From Parabacteroides goldsteinii (GTDB lineage Bacteria; Bacteroidota; Bacteroidia; Bacteroidales; Tannerellaceae): 64,000 nt of DNA. The position numbers were made by a program, and so were the translations under genes. The stretch is taken from assembly GCF_015550595.1 (NCBI RefSeq), contig NZ_JADNBB010000012.1, positions 31,440 through 95,439 on the forward strand. Reading direction: 5' to 3'. Under the pieces are notes generated by a model, which was not told the origin of the DNA, ran no database searches, and saw only the letters and a program-made list of their open reading frames with translations. Below, in pieces: positions 63,870 to 64,000 of the stretch (its first letter is position 1; each line of letters opens with the position of its first letter).

Positions 63870-63922
63870 TTCTGAAATAAGACAGAAACAAGTTTAGTTT
63901 AGTAATTCAAAAAAGAAATATC

Positions 63923-64000
63923 ATGAAATTTAAATATTTAGCATTCTCGTTATTATCTGTGGTATCGCTGGCCGGATGTCAGGACCTGAACGAAGATCCG
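63923..64000 (+). CDS. SusD-family glycan-binding lipoprotein (5' end only)
   Basis: The first 26 codons are in the window. The signal peptide and lipobox LLSVVSLAGCQDLNEDP are typical of SusD proteins, which cap the SusC barrel on the cell surface. It begins 53 bases after susC. The rest lies beyond the window. Confidence 0.88.
   Translation, partial: MKFKYLAFSLLSVVSLAGCQDLNEDP

Overview
The window comes from a gut-type Bacteroidales chromosome, probably Parabacteroides or a close relative (inference). The supporting signs are promoters of the Bacteroidota form TAnnTTTG, a SusC/SusD polysaccharide utilization locus, a fused fucokinase/GDP-fucose pyrophosphorylase (Fkp), and Bacteroides-type mobilization genes and recombinases.

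Region 1 (1-1770): two identical initiator tRNA genes flank a CbpA-type J-protein gene and its CbpM-like partner. Region 2 (2648-19160): one long forward cluster for a lipid-linked, Wzx/Wzy-type surface polysaccharide. It holds an initiating sugar-phosphate transferase, UDP-ManNAc dehydrogenase, flippase, polymerase, glycosyltransferases, a CapK-like adenylating enzyme, a heparinase-II/III-like protein, UDP-GlcNAc 2-epimerase, a large SLBB export protein and a chain-length regulator. Region 3 (19179-22939): the convergent fkp gene and a Mpi-like serine DNA invertase, which suggests fucosylated and possibly phase-variable surface glycans. Region 4 (23557-32875): housekeeping genes, namely ndk, a DUF4494 gene with yggS, a DHOD-like flavoprotein, a MarR regulator with a four-domain sulfane-sulfur enzyme, a DUF3472 lipoprotein, serS and an NlpC/P60 lipoprotein.

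Region 5 (about 33.4-50.8 kb) is a recombination hotspot. An 11.9 kb mobilizable element (about 34972-46831) has split a XerC/D-type recombinase gene; joining the flanks restores the reading frame exactly, apart from one nonsense codon. The element carries two tandem IntDOT-like integrases, a PD-(D/E)xK plus SIR2 fusion protein (candidate anti-phage defence), excisionase-like helix-turn-helix genes, a GNAT gene, a relaxase and its accessory protein, an RteC-like regulator, and a MocR regulator with an aminotransferase that share operator-like boxes. Around it lie a second truncated recombinase, a frameshifted ATP-grasp ligase gene, a decayed ISL3-family IS, and two copies of a hairpin repeat whose stems covary.

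Region 6 (50871-64000): a glycan-degradation locus with two GH43 paralogues, two GH3 enzymes and a GH92 alpha-mannosidase on the minus strand, divergent from susC and the start of susD on the plus strand. The enzymes would trim glycans bound and imported by the SusCD pair. The substrate is not decidable from sequence alone, but the GH92 points to alpha-mannose.
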